NCBI GenBank assembly: GCA_025506515.1
Contig: CM046451.1
Coordinates: 70,819,932-70,883,931, forward strand
Reading direction: 5' to 3'
Origin: Flaveria trinervia
Taxonomy: Eukaryota; Streptophyta; Magnoliopsida; Asterales; Asteraceae
Length of the DNA: 64,000 nt
The position numbers and the translations under genes are program-made. This document shows positions 54,731 to 64,000 of the stretch, in pieces; position 1 is the stretch's first letter; each line of letters begins with the position of its first letter. The notes beneath the pieces are model-generated. The model searched no databases. It worked only from the letters and a program-made list of their open reading frames with translations, and was not told where the DNA came from.

Positions 54731-55120
54731 CTCCAAGAGTTGAAAGCAAAGAGGGATGCCGGGCAGACCTCAGGTACAATATACATGATCCATATTGATT
54801 TAAACATGATATGCTCTAACACATGGGTATTAGATACCGGATGTGGAACTCACATTTACAATTTGTTGCAGGGGTTCAAAAGAAGTAGTAACTTTAACAA
54901 AGGGGATGTTAGCCTCTACATGGGCAATAGGGCTAAAGTTCAAGTTGAAGCCCATGGTGAGTACATCTTGAAACATCCAAATGGTTTGGAAGTAATTTTG
55001 AACAACATTTTGTATGCTCCTAGTTTGACGAGGAATATCATTTCTGTAGCCCTAAACAATTTGGATATGTATTATCTTTTGTTGAAAATGATATTCATGA
55101 TCTTTAAACGATATGTTCTA
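54731..55120 (+). pseudogene. pol: Aspartic protease of element F
   Basis: TWVLDTGCGTHI (near 54823-54858) is the active site, of the DTG type, unlike the DSG type of A, B and E. LYMGNRAKVQVEA and LYAPSLTRNIISV follow. It is open from 54740 to 55126, then the frame shifts. Confidence 0.85.
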
Positions 55121-55960
55121 TTTTAAAGCTATTCCCATTAATGGCATTTATGAATTGGTTCATGAAAATACTTTAAATAATTCATTGTACCAAACTAACA
55201 ACAAGAAACTCAAGTTGGATTTGAGTGATACCTATCTTTGGCATTGTCGTGTTGGTCTTATAAACAAGAAACGTATACAAACACTTCAAAAGAATGGTCT
55301 TTTAAAAACAAATGAATGTGACTCATTTGATGTATGTGAATCTTGTTTACAAGGAAAAATGACTAAGGCACCCTTTAGTGGAACTAACGAAAGGGCAAAA
55401 TATTTATTAGGAATCATACATTCGGATGTATGTGGTCCTTTTAAGCCAATGACTAGGAATGGTGAAAGATACTTCATTACCTTTACCGACGATTATAGTC
55501 GCTATGGGTATGTGTACTTATTAAGGCACAAGGATGAAGCTTTTGAAATGTTCAAAATCTTCAAGAATGAAGTAGAAAATCAACTCAACAAGTCAATTAA
55601 AGTTCTCCGCACCGATAGAGGAGGTGAATACCTAAGTGATGCCTTCAAGATCATCTTAGGAGTTGTGGGATTGTCTCACAACTCACTCCACCTGGAACAC
55701 CACAACATAATGGTGTTTCTGAGAGGAGGAATCGAATCTTATTGGATATGGTCCGATCTATGATGGCTAGAAGCACATTACCTCTATCATTTTGGGGTTT
55801 CGCTTTGCTCTCCGCAGCCCGTATTCTAAATATGGCCCCAACCAAAAAGGTAGAAAGTTCACCTTTTGAGAAGTGGCATGGAAGAGTTCCATCCCTATCA
55901 TACTTAAGGGTCTGGGGTTGTGAGGCTTATGTTAAGACTCCCACCCCAAAAAAATTGGAA
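55121..55960 (+). pseudogene. pol: Integrase of element F
   Basis: The pre-integrase segment reads LWHCRVGLINKKRIQTL (Cys and Val where WHxRLGH is usual), finger end CESCLQGKMTK (55345). The core has IIHSDVCGPF, TDDYSRYGYVYL and LRTDRGGEYLSD in one open stretch (55113-55763). The final catalytic block with Glu (SERRNR) is out of frame near 55720; the frame resumes at 55742 with DMVRSMMARSTLP. Confidence 0.88.
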
Positions 55961-57696
55961 GTCCGATCCACCGAGTGCATCTTTGTTGGATATCCTAGAG
56001 ATTCTATGGGATATTATTTCTATGATCCACTGGAACAAAACGTGTTTGTTGCCAGAAAGGGTGAGTTCTTAGAAGCAAAGTTTATTGTGGAAGGAACTAG
56101 CAGTAGAACAATGAATCTTGTGGAGGATCAAGAACCACAACCCGATGCACATTTGGTTGAAACTAGCACTCAACATGAGGATGTTGAAGATGATCAAGTG
56201 GTTGATCAATACACACAAAACGTTCGTAGAAGTAATAGAATTAGTAATCCACCTGAAAGATATGGATTTTTCGTAGATGGATGCTATGTAGTAGATTCTG
56301 ATGAACCAACCACCTATTGTGATGCAATGTCCAATCGGGATTGTGACAAATGGCTTGAAGCCATGAATGTTGAGATGCAATCCATGAATGACAATCAAGT
56401 ATGTGACTTGGTTGTACCACCTCTTAACTCCAAAGTAGTTGGAAGTAAGTGGGTTTTCAAGAAGAAAACCGATATGCATGGAAACTTGGATACTTATAAG
56501 GCTAGACTTGTAGTAAAGGGTTTCACTCAAACACAAGGAGTTGATTATGATGAAACCTTCTCACCTGTTGCGATGCTAAAGTCTAAGGATATTGTTTGCC
56601 ATAGCTGCTCATTATGATTATGAGATTTGGCAAATGGATGTCAAAACGCTTTCCTAAATGGATATCTTGAGGAAGATGTCTATATGGTTCAGCCTGAAGG
56701 TTTTGTCGATCGAAAACATCCTGATAAAGTATGCAAGTTAAAGAAATCAATCTATGGATTGAAACAAGCATCGAGAAGTTGGAATCACTATTTTGATGAA
56801 GAAATAATTAAATTCGGATTCATCAAAAACTCTAACGAAGCGTGTGTATATAAGAAAGCTAGTGGGAGCATCATTACTTTCCTAGTATTGTATGTTGATG
56901 ACATACTACTGTTTGGAAATGACATTCCAACCTTGGAAGGTGTAAAAACCTGGCTTGGAAGTTTTTTTCCATCAAGGATCTTGTGAAGCCGCTATATTCT
57001 GGGAACAAAGATCTATAGGGATAGATCAAGGCGGTTGATTGGTTAAATCAAAGTCCATACATTGATAAAATCTTGAAAAGGTTCAAGATGGAGAACTCTA
57101 AGAAAGGTACGGTACCTATTCAAAGAGGAACGATATTGAGTACGACTCAATGTCCTAGCTCAAAGGATGAGCAAGATAAACTGAAGGCAATCCCATACGC
57201 ATCTGCTATTGGATCCATCATGTATGCAATGATATGCACTCGACCGGACGTGTCATGCGCCTTAAGCATGACAAGCCGATACCAGCAAAATCCTGGAAAC
57301 AGTGATTGGATGGTTGTTAAGAACATACTTAAGTACCTAAGGAGGATAAAAGATTGTTCCTAATCTATGGATCTGGTGATGAGGAACTCGTTGTAAATGG
57401 TTACACGGATGCGAGTTTCAAACCGATCATGATGATTCACGATCAAAATCGGGATACATTTTCATCTGAATGGAGGAGTGGTCTCTGGAAAAAGCTCCAA
57501 CAAGATGTGGTGGCTCTATCAACTACAGAATCAGAATACGTCGCCGCCTCATTGGCAGCTCAAGAAGCTGCATGGTTGAAGAAATTCATTGCCGATCTAG
57601 GGGTTGTCCCTTCCATTAGGACCCCCTAGAGTCTTTTGTGATAACGAGGGTGCGATTGCCAAATCAGGAACCTCATGCCTCACAAAAGACTAGCAC
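55961..57696 (+). pseudogene. pol: Reverse transcriptase-RNase H of element F, 3' end cut by G
   Basis: A linker ends VRRSNRISNPPERYGF (56225). RT: VVGSKWVFKKKTDMHG (56430), ARLVVKGFTQTQGVDYDETFSPV (56505), a break near 56585-56640, then SIYGLKQASRSWNHYF (56745) and YVDDILLFGND (56890). SAIGSIMYAMICTRPDVSCAL is near 57205. RNase H has NGYTDASF (57395) and ALSTTESEYVAASLAAQEA (57515). It ends abruptly at the LTR of G. Breaks lie near 56985 and 57360. Confidence 0.88.
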
Positions 57697-58575
57697 TGTT
57701 GGACCAAAAGAACCAATGAGCCAAGATCAGAAAATCTCTAAGTCCCACATGGTATCACAACAACTGCTGAAAGCCTCATCAGTAGTTTGACAAGTGCTGA
57801 AGACTTCAACAGCTGAAGATCAAGTGCTGAAGACCTCAACAGCTGAAGAACTAAAGTGCTGAAGTACAACAGCTGAAGAACACAAGTGCTGAAGCTGAAA
57901 GACCAAAGTACTGAAGTACAACAGTTGAAGAGTTTACAAGTGCTGAAGATCAACAACTGATGTACAAAGTCTGAAGACAAAGACTGAAGACATCAGCTGA
58001 TGATATCTACTGAAGTCATCAGCTGATGAAACACCTGAAGGTCAAAGTCTGAAGATCAAGTACTGAAGCCTTAGTAGTTTGTCACAACTGCTGAAGAGTA
58101 CTTCTTCAGTAGTTGTGATATCAGTAGTTTTATATTTTTTATGTTTCAGTAGTTTTGTAAAACGACTGAAGAGCTTGTCTTCAGTCATTGCAGTTTCAGT
58201 AGTTTTATATTTTGTACTAACATGCTGATATGTTCTCAGTAGTTGTGAACATTTCAGTAGTTTGTTAAGAATTAGTTATTTTTGTATTAGATCTGCCAGT
58301 TGTCACTTTCCGTGATAACAACAGTGATTGTTGCACTCTATATAAGGAGTGACAATTGTGTGACGATGAGTGAATGGAATGAACGAATGATTTGATTAGA
58401 AATATTCTACATCTATAAACATTCCTTGAAATCAGAAATATATATTCTCTCCCTATAACCGTATGCGCTCTTAATGCTTACAAGTATCGATTGCTTGCTA
58501 CAATTTGTCTAATTCTGTTTGTATTCCGTTGCTTTGTATCCTAATACATCAAACTTGTGATCGCTGATCCTGTCA
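57697..58575 (+). repeat. 5' LTR of G (879 bp)
   Basis: TGTTGGACC...CCTGTCA. It has repeats of AACAGCTGAAG and AAGTGCTGAAG (57770-57960), CAGTAGTTTTGTAAAACGACTG-type hairpins (58140-58180) and a TATA box at 58339. The first 470 bp match the A LTR. Confidence 0.9.
58339..58345 (+). promoter_or_regulatory. TATA box, G 5' LTR
   Basis: CTCTATATAAGGAGTG, about 230 bp before the LTR end. Confidence 0.72.
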
Positions 58576-58577
58576 AA

Positions 58578-58589
58578 TGGTATCAGAGC
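58578..58589 (+). promoter_or_regulatory. Primer-binding site of G
   Basis: TGGTATCAGAGC two bases after the LTR end. Confidence 0.95.
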
Positions 58590-58808
58590 AGGTTAATCAT
58601 TGATCGATCTAATAATTGATCATTGAAACTGCTATTCAAGATCTAAGTTTGATTGAATTAGCTTTTGCTTTTGCAAGAAACGGTTATAGAGATTGAATTT
58701 TCTGTATTTCTGCTCATTCATCCTGAGATCTTTTCTTGGTTCTCATTGAGTTTGTTGTGGTCTGTCTAAAACTTTTAAAAGCTTGAACTAAATGGTTTTG
58801 AACTGAAA

Positions 58809-61640
58809 ATGACTACTCCTTCCAATGATCCTCACAATACTGGTTCCTCAACCAAGCCACCTATGCTGGTTAGGAATGAGTATAACATATGGCAAAGACG
58901 TATGCTCCATCACCTGTCTGTTAACAGCGCAGGGTGTTGGACATCAGTGGTACATGGTCCACACAAGCCTATGGTGAATAACCCGGAAACCAATCAAATG
59001 GTTCCGAAGAGGAGGGAGCAATACTCAGATGAGGATAAGAAGTTGCTTGAAATTGATGCAAAAGCCTGGAATTCTGGCCATGGCACTGCCCAATGAAATC
59101 TATTCTGGGCTAATGCATCATGAAACTGCCCATGACCTCTGGATTGCCTTGAAAGAACAATTTGGAGGAACAGATGAGGTCTTGGCAAATAATAGAGAAA
59201 TTCTTGCCCAACAATATGAGACATTCTCTCATAGAAAGGGTGAGACACTGACTCAACAATATGAGCGGTTCTCTTGTTTGATCTCTGAACTAAAAATGGT
59301 CAAACTTGAATACACCAATATTCAGATGAATAACAGATTTCTCAGATCACTGCCTGAGAGATGGGACACATATACTATTGTCCTACGCTCCAGTGCAAGT
59401 TGGACAAACTATCTCTCACCCAACTCCATGGGAAACTGCTCACTTTTGAGAGAGAGATAGAACAGAAGAGAAAGTTGTCTTCATCTGGAAAGCTCACTGA
59501 AGACTTTGTACAAGGCAACACTGCCTTGTGGGTCATGAGTCAGAATATGTTTCATCTGAATGCCAGTATGATGAGCATATAATTTCTCTTCGAGCACTTC
59601 TGATTCTGCATTTGTGAGTGTTGATGGTCAGTTTACTGGATGTAATAATGACAATCTATGTTTCATTATGGATGATCTCAAGGGGATTGCTGATGATGAC
59701 TTAGAAGAGATGGATATTTTGAGCCAAATGGCCTTGATAAATATCAGATCTCAGAAGTTCTATAAAAGAACTAGAAGAAAATTCCCAGGACTCTCTGGCA
59801 AAACCAAAGTTGGTTTTGACAAGAGCAAGTTGAGGTGTCACAAATGCCAAAGGCTTGGACACTTTGCAAGAGAGTGTAGATCAACTGGATCTAACTCCAC
59901 TGCACCCTTTGTGACTTTTCCTGGCAATAGTCAACAACACAGAGGGCAACATCCTGTCACCTCTAGTCATCATCCTCAACAACAATCTCCGGCATATTTT
60001 GTTCCTCAGGGTCAAATGCCATATCCGTACCCCTGTTATTACATGCCACAGTCAAATCAAGTTCAAGTTCCTATGACACCACAACCTCATGCACTACCAG
60101 AACCTCAGCCTTCCCAATCTCATCAACAACTCAACCTCAACAACACAGCTTCTTCACCCAGGAGTTGTTGACTGGAGCAGTTTACCAGATGACTTGTGGT
60201 CATGATCAACTGTTCTCAGGTGCTGGTCAACATGGTGGTGACAGTCCTTTTGGGAATCTAGCTCTTATGGCTTTGGAGTCTGCTGATACTTCATTTTCTA
60301 ATGCCTCTACACCTCAGGTATCACAAGTATCCTCTGAGGCAAAAGCCAAATATGTTCTGAACCATGCATAGCAGCATTTGCTTCCATTAGAGAAGCAAAT
60401 GTAGCTCTAATTAATAAGAACATTGAGCTAGAACAAATAATTTCCAAAAACAAAGCTGAGTTTGAGTTTGTGCTCAAAGATAAAAATGATGAGATTTATA
60501 AACTGAATTGCCAATAATTGATGATAAGGCTAGAGAAGAAGTACTTCTAGAGAAGTACAAAGATCTCAAAGAAACCCTTGCAGTTACCCAGGTCGAGTGT
60601 GATAGATGGGTACAATCATGCAAAGGTTTTGAAATGCTTCTTAGTAAGCAATCTGCTTCAAATGTGAAGTTTGGAATTGGTTACAATCACACTGCTCCAC
60701 CTACAGATTTTACCCCAAGAGCAGAGGTAGAATCTGATGGTGAGAGTGATAACCAATCCATCACATCATGTGATCTACCTTCTGATACAGCACAATCAGA
60801 AGTAGCAGTCAGCATCAAGCCCTCTTTGAACCTATCAGCTGATGTTGATGGTTCAAATGCTGACATTCACATGATTAATGAGTTGATCAACTCAGGAGTT
60901 AATCCTGAAGGTCCTGAAAGGACTAGAGAGCAGGATTTAACACCTGAAGTTCAAACTTCAACTGCTGTCAGTACTGAAGAGAAGAAAACTGGCAGTAGAA
61001 AGAGTTTGAAGACTACTAAAGAGGTAGTCAAGAAAGCAACCAATGCTTCCAAAGCATTGAAGAACAAGTCTTCTATTGCTTCACCCTCTTTAGTTGATGA
61101 TCAACCTAAGGTGAAGAAGAAACCATGTGAAGTATGTGGTTTGTTCAATCATCTTACAGATGATTGTTGGTACAAAAAGAGGTTCCAAACTCAAACAAAA
61201 AGAAGAAATTAATGAGAAAATGGTAAAAATGAAAACTGAGTTTGAGACCACATTTGTATCAGCAACATCAAATCCTGTAACCCTTAAGTCCTTAAAGAAA
61301 TCCAAAAAGGAAGGGGTTAAACAGGTGACAGCTGAGGGTGCTCAAAAGAAGAAGGTGCAACATAGGAACTTATCAAACTCCACTAGCAATGTGTCTGATG
61401 AGCTGAAAGCTTTATCACAAAATCAGACACAGCTGGTGATGATGGTAAACATCTGTTGGGTAGAGTTAACCAACTAGATCTCCTATGTTGAAACCACAGA
61501 AAAGGAGGTCCAAGCCAAAGGACTCCTCTTCTACACCATCTTCTTCCTCTCAGGCTGTTGTTTCAAATAAACCTGTTAGTTTACCATCTATTGATGAGAC
61601 CAGGTCCAAAACCAAAAAGGTTTGGGTCTCTAAAACTAAC
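58809..61640 (+). pseudogene. gag: Gag of element G with two separated zinc knuckles
   Basis: The start ATG at 58809 reads MTTPSNDPHN. DLWIALKEQFGGTDEVLANN and MNNRFLRSLPERWDTY (59100-59370) form the UBN2-type capsid part. The first knuckle, CHKCQRLGHFAREC, is at 59836-59877. A Gln/Pro-rich stretch and a helical segment (about 60380-60640) follow. The second knuckle, CEVCGLFNHLTDDC, is at 61126-61167. Frame changes lie near 59060, 59400, 60170, 60370, 60510 and 61190. The longest open stretch is 60508-61212. Confidence 0.88.
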
Positions 61641-61990
61641 TGATTGTTTATTATTGCAGGGTTCTTCAACATGCCAAAGTAGCATCTGGTATGTAGACAG
61701 ATCGGGGGATCTATGCACATGACTGGAACAGCTCTCTTCTTCATGACTACTCTCAAGGAAAGAAGGGATTTGTCTTTTTGGCAATGATGCTAGGGGTTAC
61801 ATCATCGGTAAGGGCTTTGTCTCCAATGGAGAAATCAAATTTGATGATGTTAATCATGTGGAAAATCTCAAGTACAACCTCTTGAGTGTCAGTCAAATGT
61901 GTGATAAAGGCCATGTTGCCCTTTTCACCAGTCAAAACTGTAGGATTCTGTCATCCAAAGTTTTGCACTTGATTGACAAGGTGTTGGATG
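61641..61990 (+). pseudogene. pol: Protease of element G, active site frameshifted
   Basis: At 61688-61715 the WYVDSGG segment carries extra bases relative to A, so after WYVD the frame is lost and the GSMHMTG part is read in another frame. The downstream block ENLKYNLLSVSQMCDKGHVALF (61858-61925) is intact. Confidence 0.85.
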
Positions 61991-63010
61991 ATCACACTCT
62001 CCTGAAAGCCAACAGGACAGGAAGAGTGTATGCCTTAGATCTCTCTAAGAAGATAGATCTCAAAGGCAATCCTTGCCTATTTTCGAAAGCCTCTTCTCAA
62101 GAATCTAAACTGTGGCACAGGAGGCTTGGTCATGTTAATCTCAAAACTTGAATCAGCTTAGCCCAATAGTTTAGTCAGAGGCTTACCAATAAAGGAGTTC
62201 CACTGTGATGAAACCTGCACTGCTTGTTTAAAAGGAAAACAGCACAAAGTCTCATTCCCTCCTATTGAAGTGCCCAAGTCCACTGCCTGCTTGCAATTAC
62301 TGCATATGGATCTATTTGGTCCTGTGAGAGTAATGAGCATGGCAAAGAAGAAATACTGTCTGGTAATTGTGGATGATTACTCCAGTTTGTATGGACTTTC
62401 TTTCTACATTCAAAGGATGAGGCTGCTCAGAAGATTATTCACTTTGTGTTGTACATTGAGAAGCAGTATTCCCTTCCAGTCAAGTGTATTAGGAGTGACA
62501 ATGGAACTGAGTTCAGAAATATACACTTGATGATTCTATCTTTCAAAGGGAATCAAAAGGCAGTTCAGCATTCCAAGAACTCCAGAACAAAATGGAGTAG
62601 TGGAGAGAAAGAACAGGACCCTCATTGAAGCTGCAAGGTCCATGCTGGCTGACTCAGGTTTGCCACTGACCTTTTGGGCTGAAGCTGTCAACACAGCTTG
62701 TTATGTGCAAAATAGAGTGTTAGTAAATCAGAGGTTGATGAAGACTCCATATGAAGTTCTCCATCATTTGGCTCCTCTGATTTCATTTTTCAAAGCATTT
62801 GGGTGTCCCTGTTTTATTCTCAACACAAAGGATCAACTCCATAAATTGATCCTAAGGTGGATGCAGGGTACTTTGTTGGTTATTCATCTACTTGCAAGGC
62901 ATACAGAGTCTTCAACTGCAGAACAAAGATGGTTGAAGAAACTCTACATGTTAAGTTTAATGAATCTCCAAAGGACAAGATTCCACAAAGTCCTGTGGAG
63001 TTATTTGATT
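61991..63010 (+). pseudogene. pol: Integrase of element G
   Basis: The pre-integrase segment reads LWHRRLGHVNLKT (62110), stop near 62149. The finger end CTACLKGKQHK is near 62218. The core: LLHMDLFGPVRVMS (62297), VDDYSSLYG (62365; frame shifts at the usual SRF), CIRSDNGTEFRN (62482) and ERKNRTLIEAARSMLADSG (62603). The frame breaks near 62390, 62530 and 62850. Confidence 0.88.
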
Positions 63011-63500
63011 TGGACATACTGCAATATGTTCCTTATCAAACTCCTGCTGTTGCTCCTGTCAACAGTTCACCACCTGGTGGTACTGCTGATGATGATGATG
63101 ATTGCAGTACTCACCTCTTCAGGTTTAGTGATCAGCTGCCTGACTCAGCTAGACCTGATGTTCCTGTAGCTCCAGTAGCACCATCCACAACAAATGCTGA
63201 TGAGATTTCTTCGAATTCAACTTCCTTGAATTACCATCCACTGATTGGTTTCAAGGAAATGATTCACCATCACCATCTGTTGCTGCTGAGCCAGCTACAA
63301 ACACTTGCACAGATCTCATTGTGTATCAAGATCTGAAGAATCACCCTATGTCTCAAATCATTGGTGATATCACTGCTGGAGTATCACAAGAAGTCAATTG
63401 TCAAATTTCTGCTTCTATGCTCTCTTCATCAGTCAGCAAGAGCCAAAGAATTATCACATTGCTTTAAAGGACAATGGATGGGTTAATGCCATGCAGCTTG
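63011..63500 (+). pseudogene. pol: Integrase-RT linker of pol in G
   Basis: A Pro/Ser/Asp-rich segment (GGTADDDDDCS) ends with KNHPMSQIIGDI and QLSNFCFYALF. Frames change near 63240 and 63390. Confidence 0.75.
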
Positions 63501-64000
63501 AGCTTCTTCAGTTCAAGAAACAACAAGTGTGGGAACTGGTTCCTCTACCTCCAGGTAAGTGTGCAATAGGCACTAAATGGGTGTTTAGGAACAAAACTGA
63601 TGAAAATGGGCTTATTGTTAAGAACAAGGCCAGACTGGTTTGTTCAGGGGTTTGCACAAGAAGAAGGTATTGATTATGATGAAACCTTTGCCCCTGTAGC
63701 CAGACTGGAAGCAATTCGATTGTTTTTAGCTTATGCTGCTTATCAAAACCTTAAAGTTTTTCAAATGGATGTCAAAAGTGCATTTTGTATGGAAAAATTA
63801 AAGAAGAGGTTTATGTATGTCAACCTCCAGGCTTTGAGGACAATAAACATCCTAATTGGGTGTATAAGCTTGATAAAGCTCTTATGGGTTAAAACAAGCT
63901 CCCAGAGCCTGGTATGAGACATTATCAAACTTTCTTCTGGAAAACAATTTCACTAGAGGCTCCATAGATAAGACTTTATTCATTAAGAAAGCTGGGCAGC
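63501..64000 (+). pseudogene. pol: Reverse transcriptase start of element G, cut by window edge
   Basis: WVNAMQLELLQFKKQQVWELVPLPPGK, continuing GTKWVFRNKTDENG (about 63570), then [22 protein letters not shown] (about 63655) and FQMDVKSAF (63756). Breaks lie near 63645, 63785 and 63890. The catalytic YVDD box lies beyond the window. Confidence 0.88.

Larger units (their letters stand above)
51517..57696 (+). mobile_element. Element F: TNT1-like Ty1/copia, 3' end displaced by G
   Basis: 5' LTR, primer-binding site, 1.4-kb leader, gag, protease, integrase, RT and most of RNase H are present. It has a small gag with one zinc knuckle and no third ORF in view, so it differs from the Sirevirus-like elements. 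It is cut at 57697 by G inside the RNase H end. Its 3' LTR should lie right of the window. Confidence 0.88.
57697..64000 (+). mobile_element. Element G: Sirevirus-like Ty1/copia, right part outside window
   Basis: 5' LTR, primer-binding site, gag, protease, integrase and the RT start are present; it runs off the right edge. It is closest to A in LTR and protein. Related elements have RNase H, spacer, third ORF and 3' LTR, which should lie beyond 64000. The left target copy would be AGCAC (57692-57696). Confidence 0.92.

Overview
The window is plant repeat DNA. It has no bacterial-type genes, no convincing host gene, no rRNA or tRNA gene and no CRISPR array. Every stretch that can be assigned belongs to one of seven LTR retrotransposons. 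Six are Ty1/copia (domain order protease, integrase, RT, RNase H) and one is Ty3/gypsy, of which only LTR, leader and gag are present. Where a primer-binding site survives it resembles TGGTATCAGAGC, the plant initiator-tRNA-Met type. Five copia elements (A, B, C, E, G) have the layout of Sireviruses (SIRE/Maximus): a large gag and, where the region is in view, a long non-coding spacer after pol and then a third, 'envelope-like' ORF. A flowering plant is clear; an Asteraceae-like source is my impression only, since no database was searched.

Layout. A (minus, 1-10682) is a Sirevirus cut by the left edge; it lies inside the gag of D. D (minus, 10683-14875) is a gypsy element with LTR, primer-binding site, leader ORF and part of gag; it appears to lie inside the gag of B. 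B (plus, 14876-25504) runs from mid-gag through pol and the third ORF to a polypurine tract and the first 149 bp of its 3' LTR, where E interrupts it. E (minus, 25505-51516) is split in its gag by C (plus, 37838-49780, complete, two LTRs, target duplication ATTCT) and cut in its 5' LTR by F (plus, 51517-57696, a shorter TNT1-like copia). F is cut in its RNase H region by G (plus, 57697-64000), a close relative of A that runs off the right edge. If this reading is right, the whole window sits inside element B: B contains D (containing A) and E (containing C and F, with G inside F).

All coding regions carry stops or frameshifts and are annotated as pseudogenes. Their domain order is clear, and comparing copies shows where each broke. 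A lost its primer-binding site and TATA box; C and G have frameshifts at the protease active site; C also lost the segment after the protease.

The most interesting observation is the organisation of the non-coding DNA. In E, and in the A/C/G family, LTRs carry dense arrays of a family-specific short palindrome followed by a TATA box. The spacer between pol and the third ORF repeats that arrangement: palindrome array, TATA box, then the ATG of the third ORF. This looks like a second, internal promoter module for the third gene. B and E also share a purine tract (TTTAGGGGGAG) in this spacer that resembles a central polypurine tract. The third ORF keeps recognisable landmarks in elements with unrelated spacers, yet shows no signal peptide or membrane segment, so the name 'envelope-like' is doubtful.
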